Below, piece after piece: positions 32,906 through 44,421 of a DNA stretch of 64,000 bases (positions are counted from its first letter, which is position 1; every line of letters starts with the position of its first letter). A model generated the notes under the pieces. That model was given only the letters and a program-made list of their open reading frames with translations, made no database searches and was not told where the DNA came from. Origin of the DNA: Diaporthe sp. PMI_573 (taxonomy: Eukaryota; Ascomycota; Sordariomycetes; Diaporthales; Diaporthaceae). Location: NCBI GenBank assembly GCA_021399435.1, contig JAJTUP010000023.1, positions 1 through 64,000 on the forward strand, in the 5' to 3' direction. The position numbers and the translations under genes are program-made.

Positions 32906-34976
32906 CGTATGGGGTGTATAAAAATAACTAGGTACCTAGGAAGACTGAACTTTTCCACTCGCCGTCTCGTACATTTACAGTATATGTACATCACATCTGA
33001 TAGCACCACACCACTATGGGCGGCGAAACTCCTACCATTGCCATCATCCAGAGCCTCATGTTTCGGTTCCCAGTGCTTGACCGTTTCCTCAAAGTAGATC
33101 AAGCTTATGAATGGGTAGATTCAGCCGAGGTGCGTACAGCCCAGTGATTGACGATTGTACACTCCCGAGCAGGTCCGGCATTTCAAGTTGTTCTAGGTTT
33201 GGAGGTGCACTTGAATCTGGGGGTGCTTGTAGAGGTAATCACCCACAAGAGCCAATGATCGCTGTTCCAACCGGATTTATCAGCACTTGGATAGTGAAAC
33301 TTCTATTTGAGTATTGCGAGCCACCCGAGCTCAGTGATGCTCAGATTTTCAGAAACCTCAACCACTTGTCCGACTGAATGCATACAAACTCGCACACTAT
33401 CCTCCACCCACACCTAACATCACCTTAACCCTCCTCGACCCTACAGCATTAGTCTTTTTCTGGTGATCGTTACTGAGTTGGATGCAAGGAACCACTGGCA
33501 GTCCCTGGGCCCAGACTCTGCATCGTTTCATTACATTTCTAGCTGACTGATGATGCGTGGAACACTGATTCTTTGAAATGGGGAGGTGCTATGAAAGCCA
33601 CACTTCTAGATGTCCCTTCAGAAGACATTGTTCTGAATATGGTAGTAATTGTGCTTAGCCTTGATTTTCGATGAGTTACAACACCTGAGGATGCCCAGCT
33701 ACGTGTGAGGGTTGCGAGACTCGATGACAACAACCCTAGACCCTCTGGTTGAACCCCAAGGTCTTGCGGACGCGTTTCAGTACCTATCACGAATGACGAA
33801 TTTGTACTTTGGAGCCATTCCGCGCGCGCGTTGATGCAGAAAGTGCCTGACGCAGGTGGGCTGCACAAGGCAGGTCAGGCGGGCACCCCGTGCATTAGCT
33901 GACTGGCTGGCTTGTCGAGCTGTCTGGAGACACCCGAGACCAAAGGATAGCCTGCATTTCGGGTCTCACAGGAATCGCGTGCGTGCATCGTACCTGATCC
34001 TTCCCTATATGTGTGTGGGCGTGTGTGTGTTTGCATACGTATTGCGCAGCTAGGCGCAAGTTATTGTTCAATTCGCGTCAATTCGCCCCAAATATGCAGG
34101 CAGAGGAGATGTCGTGCTAGTTCTGGGCCTTGTCCCGGGGTCCCGGGGTACGTCATTCTCGTTCCCGGGGCCCCTGGCGACATGTATGTATCCTGGCGCT
34201 AGCATGCTGGCCGGGGCCACTGGTAACGCCTACCGCCCGCTGCCCGCCCGGGTAGTCGCTCACCACCCACACCTCTGAGGAGGCTAGGCCGTCTCCTCAT
34301 TATGCCGGTGACATCACTTGTTTGAGACCAACGCAGCTGTTTCTCTCACCCAACACACATCCTTAGCGAGCTAACGCAACGGCTAGAGGGAGGCCCCGAT
34401 CGTTGGTTGACGCTTGTCTCTCCTTTGAGACTAGCAAGCGGCGGTGGGGTCGGGAATCAGTTTGACAGGGCGGGCATTTCTGATCTATCTCGCCCAGCTT
34501 TTGTCATGGGTAAGGGAAGGGCCCGGGAATATGGACATGGGGGTTGGTTGTCCGTGACGATATAAGCTGGTGTGGCTGCCTCTCCCTCCGACTGAGGCTA
34601 GGGGCTTTTGGATGATGACCACATTCAAAGCTGGAATCCGACCGATTTGAAACATTCTGATCACAAATTCCATTCCTCGAGATCAAAACAATACAACAGT
34701 CCACCTTTTCCGCCACCTTTATGATTTCACTGCGTTGAGCGACTTTACTATATTTCGCCACACCACGTCAACGGGTACATACGTCTCTCCTCACCGAGAC
34801 TCCACAGCCACAGCGACTCCACTTACCCGTCCGTCCACCTCAGGCCAAGAGGCTTCTACATATATCTCATCCTCACGATACCGGAATTGAATAAGAAAGA
34901 ACAAAGGGTCAACAAAAGCCAAGAGCAGGTGGAAGGAAAGAGAAGAAGAAACCCACAAAACCAGCGCCGGGGCAAA
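32906..34976. other. Gene-poor spacer
   Basis: Normal base composition, no supported gene. A CTAGGTACCTAG palindrome lies at about 32928-32939. The region right of about 34.3 kb should include the promoter of the gene starting at 34977. Confidence 0.5.
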
Positions 34977-35612
34977 ATGGTCAAGGCAAAAAACCTCCTC
35001 CCGCCCGACCCCCGGCCGTCCAAAGCCAACGCCGAGCAGCGTCAGCGCCGCAAGCAGCTGGAGAAGGAACACGGGTACGGGTGGGTCCCGCCAGTGGTGC
35101 TGGGCCTCATAGGGCTGACGCTTGCGTACGACGTCACGCGGGACGTGGAGAAATTCGAGAAGAAGAAGGACGAGCAGGGGGAACAAGGGAGCCGCGACTG
35201 GGACCGGGACCAGCGAGACGAGAGCGAGGAGACGCGGCGGAGGAGAAAGCGGGAGAGGAGGCGTGCGGAGCTGCGGTCGCGGTCGGACCGCCGGCACCGG
35301 GACGAGTGGGACAGCCGGGAAGAGGACTATGGAGGGAGTGATCGGGGCGGCAGGACGGGGCGGGATGGGGGTCTCAACAGGGCGGATCGCCTGGAGAAGG
35401 GCGAGGGCGGGCCGTGGGACCATGATCGGGAGCGGGAGAGGGATCGCCGCAGGGGCAGCGTGAATGATCAGGATGATTACTACGGCGAGGATAGGCCTCG
35501 GCGCCACGGGAAGGATGGTGATAACGATTATTATGATTATCAACGGGGCAGGAAGGCGGTTGACGAGCGGAGGTGTCGGCCCAGGATGAGGAGGCACTCG
35601 AGTGACTGGTGA
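34977..35612 (+). CDS. Charged single-pass membrane protein of unknown function
   Basis: A 211-aa single-exon frame. The first in-frame ATG is at 34977; the frame extends upstream only from a non-ATG codon. The first 40 residues are basic and Pro-rich. One hydrophobic segment follows at about residues 41-54 (GWVPPVVLGLIGLTLAY), then an acidic/basic, almost disordered tail rich in Arg, Asp, Glu and Gly with many RR/RD/ER steps. No catalytic motif is present. The high-GC codon usage and biased third positions support a real gene. I recognise the N-terminal layout as the kind of small conserved hypothetical found in Sordariomycetes, but cannot name a function. Confidence 0.72.
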   Translation: MVKAKNLLPPDPRPSKANAEQRQRRKQLEKEHGYGWVPPVVLGLIGLTLAYDVTRDVEKFEKKKDEQGEQGSRDWDRDQRDESEETRRRRKRERRRAELRSRSDRRHRDEWDSREEDYGGSDRGGRTGRDGGLNRADRLEKGEGGPWDHDRERERDRRRGSVNDQDDYYGEDRPRRHGKDGDNDYYDYQRGRKAVDERRCRPRMRRHSSDW

Positions 35613-36182
35613 GGCACCGGTTCATGTCAGTTGCCAGAATGAAATACCATCGTCCTTTGTGAGCAAGATCTGCATGGCTCCGTAAGAGGTCACTTACTCA
35701 TAACAGGAACGAATGACATCTCACTATCCATACCACTCAAACCCTGAGACTGGGGCTCTGTTCTGATTTAACACGACCACCAGCCAGTCATGTTATACCG
35801 CTGACTCGCAGTGTCTGTCGCATGTGTTATAATAGCATGCCAGTGTCGCTTGTTTCATAGGATCAATCCAATATTTAATGGGACAATGACTCGAAGCTTA
35901 AGAATCTGGCCCCAAAGCGGGTTTGCAGCCCCTTTATCGATCTGGGGATATGATTCGGTTGCAGAGCTGGGTGGGGAGCTGCAATCGTACGGGATGCATG
36001 TGGGAGTCCGGCCCGAGTGCCTTCCCCCCCAAGAGTTACCGGCAGTATTTTGGCTTCTACGATGTTTGGAATTACACAAATATAAGACCAGAGGCTCCCA
36101 CCGGTATTCAAACAAGAAATCCATTTTCTTAGTTGTCGCGTATGTCCAACAACAAAACACCCCTCAGCCATCAAACAGCAAC
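35613..36182. other. Spacer upstream of small secreted protein
   Basis: 570 bases without a supported gene. It should contain the promoter and 5' UTR of the small secreted protein. Several overlapping open frames here are unconvincing. Confidence 0.45.
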
Positions 36183-36377
36183 ATGCGTCTCGGCTGGCTC
36201 CTCTTGACCGTGCAGGCGGCCCTCCTCGCCCATGCCCAGTGCGACGACCTCTTCCTCAACCATGGCGGGTCCGCCTTCGGCAACTGCCTCAACTGGTGCT
36301 TCGACACGAACCTGAGCCAGACGCAGTCGGTCGTCGACAACTGCCGCAAGGAGAAGTGTGGCGACTGCCCTCACTGA
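36183..36377 (+). CDS. Small cysteine-rich secreted protein, effector-like
   Basis: A 64-aa protein starting at the ATG at 36183. A signal peptide is evident at residues 1-18 (hydrophobic core WLLLTVQAALLA, cleavage after AHA). The mature 46 residues carry six cysteines (20, 35, 39, 54, 59, 62), compatible with three disulfides. The spacing CxxxC in the middle and CxxC at the end does not match a family I can name with certainty. Size, secretion signal and Cys content fit apoplastic effectors or small antimicrobial-type proteins. A longer upstream open frame in the same phase is judged to be untranslated leader. Confidence 0.68.
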   Translation: MRLGWLLLTVQAALLAHAQCDDLFLNHGGSAFGNCLNWCFDTNLSQTQSVVDNCRKEKCGDCPH

Positions 36378-37265
36378 GGCAAGGGGATAAAAAGAAATAG
36401 AATGCGTGGTGAATACTACTCTTCACGTTGACCGGTAAGTACATCGAGACCTTGTTCAGTGAGACGGTGCTCACTAACGACTATAGGTCTTTGATCGTGC
36501 CATTTTTCTTGGCTGCGGTTGCACGGCATGCAGGTCAATTCCCTGATATTAGCTTAGTTCGTGGAGAATAAGTTCATGACATGGCTACCCAGGCATGCCA
36601 GGGCTCTGATGGAGATGAAACTTTGTAATATCTAGGAATTTTCGTTCAACCTTTCGAATCCGATGCAGTCCTAGTCGGTACCTCTGCTGGTTTTCCGGAC
36701 TTACACGAGTAATAATATGCATATCTGCGACCACTTGGTATTGGGCTGCACTTGTCTTTTCGGAGGGGGCATTTATTATTAAAAACATTACAGCTCACAC
36801 TTTCTGACTGGATACAAATTCCGATATGGTCTGTTTCCGACTAGATCACTGCGAAGCACGTCAAGACATTGTTCTCTCTTGCTACACGGCTCCGAAATGT
36901 CCGGGCTTCACGCAAGTCTTCTTCAGGGACAGCTGGAATCTTTGGTCGTGTAGTAATCGTACACGGGCTGTGCGCATGTTCGATTCGCGACTAAGAGTAA
37001 GAGGCAGCCAAGTTGCATGCCTGTGCCTTGAGAGACACGCGGAACGCTGTACCATGCGTAGGTGGTAAAGAGTCTCAAATCAACCACAATGGATAATGCT
37101 TGCTTCATCATGCTCAAAATACCCACTTCTAACTACTTGCTTCAGACGGGCACTCTAGAAGCGAGACCAGAAACCGTGCAGACAGACTCTAGTTCCCAAG
37201 AGTTGGTTCCTTGCCACCCCCCCCCCCCCCGCACCGGAAAAAAAGTGTCTAAAATCTGACTTCAT
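36378..37265. other. Spacer, no gene seen
   Basis: About 890 bases between the small secreted protein gene and the 3' end of the decarboxylase. A C-run lies near 37217-37230. No coding or RNA feature was recognised. Confidence 0.5.
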
Positions 37266-38933
37266 CTATTGACTTTTAACGACCCTCTCAGCCGTAGCCA
37301 GGATCAGCTCATACGCCGCCTTGACGTGCTCCTCCTCAGTCGTGATGTTGCCCGTCATGACCCTGATGGCAAACTTCCCCTCGAGCACCGTGCTCGTCAC
37401 CCACAGCTTGCCGGACCTGTTCACCTCCTCGTACAGCGCCCTCGTCAGCTCGCTCTTCTTCTCCTCACTCTCGACCCCCTGGGGCGCCAGCCGGAACACG
37501 GTCAGCGCAAAGGCCGGGCCGGTGATGATCTCGAACAAATCGGGCCTCGCGCGCAGCCAGCCGGCAAAGAGCTCACCCTGCGCGACACCCCGGCGGATGT
37601 ATCGCCGCAGGCCCTCGACGCCGTAGCTGCGCAGGACGAACCACACCTTGAGGGAGCGGAACCGCCGGCCGAGGGGGATCTGCCAGTTGCGGTAGTCGGT
37701 GACGAGCCCCCCGTCGCTGTAGGTATTGCGGTAGACGTGCAGCTCCGAGCCCAGCGCCGACTCGAGCCAGGACCGGTCCGCCACGTACACGCACGACGCG
37801 TCGAAGTTGGTCAGCAGCCACTTGTGCATGTTGAAGTTGAACGAGTGGAAGTGCGCCAGGTGGTGCACGCCTACCGACTCCTGCGCCTCGGGCGTCACCA
37901 GCGCTGAGCCTGCGTATGCGGCGTCGATGTGCACCCAGACCTCGCCCTTCCTCGCTGCCGGGGCTGCTCCGTTGCTGTCGCCGTTCGTGGTGGCCACGCC
38001 ATTGGCACTGGCGGCGGGTGCCGCTCTGAACTTGGACAGGACGTCGGCGATGGCGCCGAAGTCGTCGACGGCGCACGTGTCCGTTGTTCCGAGCGTGGCG
38101 GTCATGAAAAAGGGCTCAAGCCCCTTGGCCTTGCACGCCTCGAGCGTCTCCTTGAGGGCGTCGCCGGTCATGGCGAAGTTAGAGGCGGACGAGGTGGGCA
38201 CAGCGACGTAGCGCACGCCGAGGATCCTGGCGGCCTTCTTGGTGGATGAATGGGCGGCGGCACTGCCCAGGGCGACGAGCCTGCTGCGCTTGCGCATATC
38301 GAGGTCCTCGAATTCCTCGTCGGACACGGAACCGGGCTCCGGCAGGGTGTCGCGCAGGTACTTCTCGCGTGCGGCGACCATCATGGTGAGGACGGCCTCG
38401 CTGGCGGAGCCCTGAATCACGCCGCCGCCGCGGGTGGGGCCGGTGGAGTGGTAGACATCCGGGAGCCCCAGGACCTGGGCGACCCAGTCGAGCACGATGG
38501 TCTCGAGCTCGGTGACGGCGGGCGAGCAGATCCAGTTGAAGCAGGCGCCCGTGAAGGCGGCAGAGTACAGCTCGCCCAGCAGCGAGGGGTACGAGGCAGG
38601 GCAGGGGAAGAAGGCGAAGAAGTTGGGCGACTGCCAGTGCGTCAGGCCCGGCACGATCTTGCTGTCGATGTCCTTGCGGATCACGTCCCAGGACTCGCCC
38701 TCCTGCGGCGGCGACTCGGGCAGCACCTTGCGCAGGTAGCCCGGCTCGACCTGCGAGACGACGCTGTGGTCTGTGATGTTCTCATAGTAGTCAACGACTG
38801 TGGGCTGTGTCAGTTGGTCTGTTCATCACTCGACGCCCGAAGCTACGAGTCATTGACGTCGTCACCTGGGTTTAGCTCGCTCACTGTGGTCAATCGAAGC
38901 CTTCGCGGCGTCCTTGAACTGTCGGCTGTCCAT
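37266..38933 (-). CDS. Aromatic-L-amino-acid decarboxylase, PLP-dependent group II
   Basis: Decarboxylates tryptophan, tyrosine or DOPA to the amine. Exons are 38885-38933 and 37266-38797, giving 526 aa. The short first exon encodes MDSRQFKDAAKASIDH and joins IVDYYENIT, matching the family N-terminus. The catalytic Lys lies in FNFNMHKWLL (about residue 342), with the PLP-contacting Asp in HIDAAYAG (about 308) and the stacking His in HSSTKKAAR (about 199). The SNFAMTGDAL and TLGTTDTCAVD segments are also typical. An Ala/Asn-rich insertion of about 25 residues precedes the HIDAAYAG strand. Substrate preference cannot be read from sequence. No biosynthetic partner is adjacent. Confidence 0.92.
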
Positions 38934-39770
38934 CTTGACGTTGGATAAGTGGACCCAGGAGTTCTGTGGGGGAGTGAAGTGAGGCTGTTGGTGAATTCTG
39001 CAGCGGGTGGGATCCGTTGGTCGGAGAACGCCGGTGCTCAAAAGTGCATATTGTGCACCGTACTGTTATTATGGCGCAGGCTCAAGATATCTTTCAATCT
39101 CCGGCGAGTGAGTGCCCAAGTGAAGTGACTCCCCTTCTCGTGCGCATCAGAGCATGAAGACAAGGCGCCACTCACGACTGCTCCGTTTCCATCCCTTTGC
39201 CCTGATGCGGCAGGTAAAGTGAGGACACTAGCGCCAGCACGACGTTCACATCATCATACGGTAGCACGGGTGGCCCTGGCCGGAGTGGATCTGACTCGCC
39301 TGGGGCCACCTGCCGCCCGCCCCGTCTTCCGGTGCCGGACCCGTAGTGGGGGACACTTGTACTCCATAGAACGTGGTGCGCTATCGAGCGACAGACCTAC
39401 AGTGGACGATCAGAAAGGACAAGCCCGCCGCATATTTCCCATGCACGCGACCAATATTAATATCCAACCCCAACTTATTTCTTTACAAAAATGTCGGTAG
39501 GCGGCCAGGTATATTTGCTGATTCTTCTAGAAGCAATGCTACGTATCGATTACACGATATATCTACAGGCAGCCCTATTCTTCCCCTTCCTTTTGATCCA
39601 TCCCAGCAAATCCGAAATCCCAGAATTCATAGAAATAATTGCAAAAATTCATTCTACCCAAAATGGTGTCACATCTCAGAGAGATACTGCCAAATGCCCA
39701 CTGTACCCCGCGCTGTGGTCATGCCGATGCTGCCGGGGCGGCCTCCCTTACTCAAAACCCAGGCTATAAA
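38934..39770. other. Spacer, no gene seen
   Basis: 837 bases between the decarboxylase start and the 3' end of the PTH11-like gene, both on the minus strand. It must hold the decarboxylase promoter. No other feature. Confidence 0.5.
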
Positions 39771-41227
39771 TCAAACAAGTCTCTCTGTAGAATCTGGCTG
39801 GGCGTAATGTTTTTGGTCCTCAGTCGTGCGGTTGCTGCGCAAGTGGTAGTGTTCGTCATGGATAACATGCGCTTTCGTGACCGTAGGATCCGTAAGCTCG
39901 TAGCTTCCTGGCCCCTGGACATTCGGTGATCCGAATGTTGCCAGGTCCGGTCTGCGAAAAGATGGCTTGGAACCCTTGCCGGAGTGATCGCCATTAGTGC
40001 GTCGAATCTTGGACCGCACGGTCTTGTAAATAGTCGATTCAGAGACATAGACTCGCATGAAACTGGCAACGGCCGGCATGGACCCGACGATGATGGCCAC
40101 GCTATTTTCTACCATCCTGTGTAAAACCAGTCAGCATCGCATTTTCATGCAGTTGGGACGCTGAAATCTCAGTCTGGGGCAGTGCTCACACGGATATGTA
40201 AAATGCCCCTTGCTCCCAGGTGGGATCAGCCCCTCCGAGCAATTTCACTCTGTAAACAAGAGCAACGACACTGGAGACCACGCCCCTGAATCTTGGTAAG
40301 TACGTTGGGGGAAAATCTGACGATGAAGAGGCCTACATGAAAGCAGTAGCAAACACGGTAATCAGTTGCACACGTGTTCTGAGAGACATGTTTAGTGATG
40401 CGAGGGTTGGTAGCGGCAGGATGAAGATGTATATATCCAGTGCCACCGCTAGAGATCCCAGAGTAATGCCCAAGTAAACCAACTTGTAAGGCTCATCACT
40501 CGTGAAGAGGTCTTCCCAGCTCAGTCCACCATGAGGGGTCGTGTAGTAGATTGAGGTGGGAATAGTAGGAAAGTAGATCAAAAAGGTGGCCACGAGGCCA
40601 ACGTAAACAGCTACTCTGATTGACTTCTTCACTGAGAAGTATTGTCGATAGAGTAGAAATATAGAGGATTTTGCGAAGTACGATGCAGGCCCCACGAGGA
40701 GGGTTATAACAAATTGGAGCTGAGAAGTCATCAGTTAATCTCCAGTAGACATCAAATCCTCCCTTGAGCTTTTACATACTTTCATAAATCTAGCGTCCAT
40801 CCAGCAAATTGGCACATCCCACATGTGGCGATTGGATTTGGAGACTGCCATATTGTCAGCCGCCCGGGCAGTAATTGATCGACAAATGTAAATCAAATTA
40901 CTAGATATAAAGACTGCCGTGAACGCCATGTTGAAAATCATGCCGATTACCATGAAGTCTGCTCCTCTTAGCACCGTTTTCTAGGATCATGTTTGGTCTC
41001 GAGCGATTCAACCCACAGTCAGACCAAGATAGCTTCCGAATGTTGACCACGACTCTAGCAGCTACGAAAGCCAATGCCCATACCATCATGAGGACGCCAA
41101 TGACGATTGTGGTCGTCGTGAGGGAGGTCGGGTTGGCGAAGTTCGGGGGCTGCCCATCGGGTGAAATGGCAAGTGGAAGAGCACAGAGGTCCGCGCCGGG
41201 CGGTACGAGCGAAGAAGCCATAGTCAT
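39771..41227 (-). CDS. Rhodopsin-domain integral membrane protein, PTH11-like
   Basis: A seven-TM protein of the large fungal PTH11/rhodopsin-domain family. Exons are 41017-41227, 40780-40958, 40337-40719, 40190-40285 and 39771-40116, giving 404 aa. The N-terminus is short and extracellular with no CFEM domain. Family landmarks after splicing are RVVVNIRKLSWSDYFMVIGM in the TM1-TM2 region, AKSSIFLLYRQYFS in TM3, LDIYIFILPLPTLASLNM in TM5 and MVENSVAIIVGSMPA near TM7. The cytoplasmic tail of about 90 residues is basic and Ser/Thr-rich. PTH11 itself senses surfaces in a rice pathogen; most family members have no known ligand. The exon 1-2 join uses the third possible AG, because the earlier ones give a stop or the wrong phase. 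The start may be 41227 or 41221. Confidence 0.88.
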
Positions 41228-42846
41228 GCACTTCCGCTGCCAGGAAGCATAAATGTCTCAAGGATATTGGGAAAGAAAATTCAAGGCCACATCCAGGAAT
41301 GAATTAGTGTATTCCTTGTTGGTGGACATGGCCAGGAGTATAGCGGCGAAGGAAAAGCCTCATCTTATTGATGGGGAACGAGTTCGCTTCAGCCGCAACG
41401 TCTCGTCCCCTCTCAAGATGATTTCATCTCAGGCCAGGCTGCAGCGTCATGAAACAAGCAGTGATCGACTGGAGCTTACAGAGATGAACCTTTGGGGTCC
41501 GCCAGGAAATGTCATGCAACGTCGAGCGGCCCGAGCTGCACGTAAGACCAACCGATTCCCTTCGATATCATACCATTCGATGCAGATAGTGCATGCTTTT
41601 ATAAGGTTAAAATACACACCTGTCTGCTGTGTGGTACTTGCGTGATATTTCTGTGCTTCTGCCGGCAGCAACCTCAACCCTTGCTTTTCTGCTTGGCAAT
41701 GCAGCCCTCGGTATCTAGAATGTAGCACACAAGACTGGAGCTTTTCTCCCCCTCATACTTATATGGATTAAACTGTTCTCTCCAGCATCATGATGATAAA
41801 AGATTCTTGCAAGAGATTACCCATAGATCGAAGACAACCTCCAGATACGAAGACATAGTATTGCCCTTTCCTGCACCAGAGATCTCATCAATGCTTGTGC
41901 ATGTTGATTTGTTTAATCCAGGTTTAACTACATCCCTGGGGCTCCCGTAACTCTTGGCCCTCTTCTTTGGCTCTGCCTATCAAGCCTATGTGTTTCTACA
42001 GTACCTTGGCACCTGCCCCTCACCGGTGTATCTTCTATCTGCAGTGCCACCACCGCAGAAGCTGGATTGGACTGAATTTGTTTCAGTACGGCTTTGGAGT
42101 GTAATACAGAGGTGCCAAGTGCCACCAAATAACCGAGGTAGAACCTGTGCCAACCACCCACCTGGTATCTATCTACGACTTCTGTATTTATTGTGAAATT
42201 CTACACAGCCAGCCATTACACTCAGCTTTCAATGCATTATTGCTGCTGACTGGTGCATCAGTAAGGACTTATAATTATAGTCGGTTGGTATAGCTCTAGG
42301 TATATAGGTTGACTCAAGGCAAACGAGTGTACACGGGGCCATGATCAGAAACGCCCGATACTGCATGCCTTGCAAAAAATACTGCAGCTTGTATGCAGTA
42401 TAGCTAGGTACCTAGGTAGTTGCAGCCCCCAACCGCCCGCCCCTCGATCAGCCACTTAGATGCCAAGGAGCTGATCTGCTGCGTGCCCCCCAATCAAGAG
42501 AGTCGCTCTCAAAGCGAACGCCGCTCGCTTAAGAAGTGTAGATTCTTCGGGTGCTGATTTGCTTTCCTGCACTTAAAATAGCTCCATGAAATCTGACAAC
42601 TCATACAGTAGGCGCCATGACTAAAAGAAGGGTGTTCAGCTGGGGCGTAAGCTGTATGACCTCAAACTCAGAGGAACATTATGCTAATTATATGGTTTGG
42701 GGTACACAACATTCTTCAAAAACTGCGGGTTCCCGAGTCATGTGTTCTCATCGGATTTGTCTATACCGTCCATCCTCAGCCTTTCCTCGCACACTAAGGT
42801 GGTCCTATAGCTCGAAGTTGTCGTCAAAATCTTCTATTCATTCACT
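41228..42846. other. Spacer, no supported gene
   Basis: Contains the promoter of the PTH11-like gene on the left. A CTAGGTACCTAG palindrome lies at about 42414-42425. An ATG at 42617 could begin a short upstream exon of the next gene. Confidence 0.45.
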
Positions 42847-43896
42847 ATGTTCATCCCTTACACGCAGAATGATACCATTTATAAACCAGATGGCACATTC
42901 TGGTTTCAGGATCGTCTAGTGGGTTGTCATCACGATCGTTCTGGAATACCATATTCGGTGAAAAAAGCTGTGCTGCAGTTCGGAGATAATTACAAAGTTC
43001 AGAGCGGGCCCGGAGCTTCCCCCATCAGAAACATATCTGAGCTTACACCGGTCAAGCATCATGTCCCGTATGATAGGTGCGAAATAAAGTTCTTATAACA
43101 CTGGGAATCTCATCTCAAACGGATCCGCGCAACCCTGACCCGGACCAGGCCCACTAACAAAGCCCAATAGAATCTGCAAGGCGCTCTACGCAAACATGAT
43201 GATGAGAGGTACCGAAAGCGGCGAGGGTATGACACGAGAACAGTCTATCAAGTACCTACGATGGATCTTGGGAAAGCTGGAATTGCAGTTCGTCGAAGGA
43301 GGTGCAACGTTCAACATCACCGAGTTCGAACCGCCGGTCCCGAAGAAGCCCGGCATGCGCCAGCAGTTCCACGACGACGATGCCGAGCTGAGCCGCAAGG
43401 ATTATGAACAGTGGGTCTCATGGGCAGTCGGCCTCATCTGTGACTGGCCAGAGAATCTTTTCTGTGGTGAATCTTCCGGGGATGGCAACGGGAAGAAGAC
43501 AGATTGGCCGATCAATATGGCTACCTCGGATCGCGTGAGGAAAGCGGCGGAGAAGATGAGATATTACATATACGGTCGGTACTCTCTTCCTACATTTTCT
43601 TGCGTCTCCGTGGATGGAATCTAGCAGTGCTAAGCCGTGCGCAACTAGACCTGTCTATCGGCCACTACGCACCCTACGATTCCGACAGCGTGAACATCAC
43701 GACTTCAACCAAAGTCTGGGATGTCAATCTGATTACAGACAAAACATACAAGCCCGACCCAAATGGAGATGAATGGTGGTTACCGTATACTTATGAGGAA
43801 CAGTGGAAACATGCACACCGAAATCGAGTCCCAAGTGGGCCGGATATCATTAAGGACTCACAGGATCTGCCCATCGATTTCACAGGATCTCAATAG
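42847..43896 (+). CDS. Orphan protein of unknown function, three exons
   Basis: I do not recognise this gene. Exons 42847-43076, 43171-43574 and 43625-43896 join in frame and give 301 aa. Both introns have good donors (GTGCGA, GTCGGT) and TAG acceptors, and splicing removes internal stops, which supports reality. The protein is soluble, Trp/Tyr-rich and acidic, with segments such as DGTFWFQDRLVG, LRWILGKLELQF and WVSWAVGLICDWPENLF; no signal peptide or TM segment. A short extra 5' exon (42617-42646, ATG...TGGGGC/GTAAGC) could be joined in phase to 42811 (TATAG/CTCGAA), extending the N-terminus. The second half (YEEQWKHAHRNRVPSGPD) is strongly polar. Confidence 0.6.
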
Positions 43897-44421
43897 ACGG
43901 ATTTGTGTAGCCTACGGGACTGTCTTTGTTATTAGTTCTGGGTGCCGACATATTGGAGTCTCTGGCGACGCGTTCATGACGTTATCGTGGCAATTTCCAT
44001 TGGGCCGGTACTATACGCATCAATTAAGACAATGCCTTGCCATGTTCTCGTCAATCCCACTCCAAACCGCCTCATCTTCCTAGAGACTTTGCTGGTGATG
44101 GTAGCACTCACCGAGCTGCTCCAATTGCCGCACCGAGAGGTGCTGCCAAGTTCCAACGAGCCGCAATCTGCGGTTCTCAGGTGCCGAGTAACAATGTCTA
44201 GGGAAGGGGCCGCAGAAGTCCTATGCATCCTTTGTGGCTCATTTTGTTGCGCTTTCTCGTCATACAGCACATTACGGAGGCTCTTGACCCATGTAGACTC
44301 CGACGTCCTTGAATGAGCTATCGCGCCGAAGCCGGTCGTAGTCACCACTCAGTGACAGCCTGGAAGACATTTCTAGCCTGGCAATGCTAAGAATCATTAC
44401 AATTGTCTCTGGCAACGAAAT
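43897..44421. other. Convergent spacer, no gene seen
   Basis: 525 bases between the 3' ends of the orphan gene (+) and the Clr5-domain gene (-). The open frames here have no support. Confidence 0.5.

Noticed and set aside
35811..36182. Longer N-terminal extension of the small secreted protein
   Set aside because: The upstream part has no conserved features and would bury the clear signal peptide starting at 36183.
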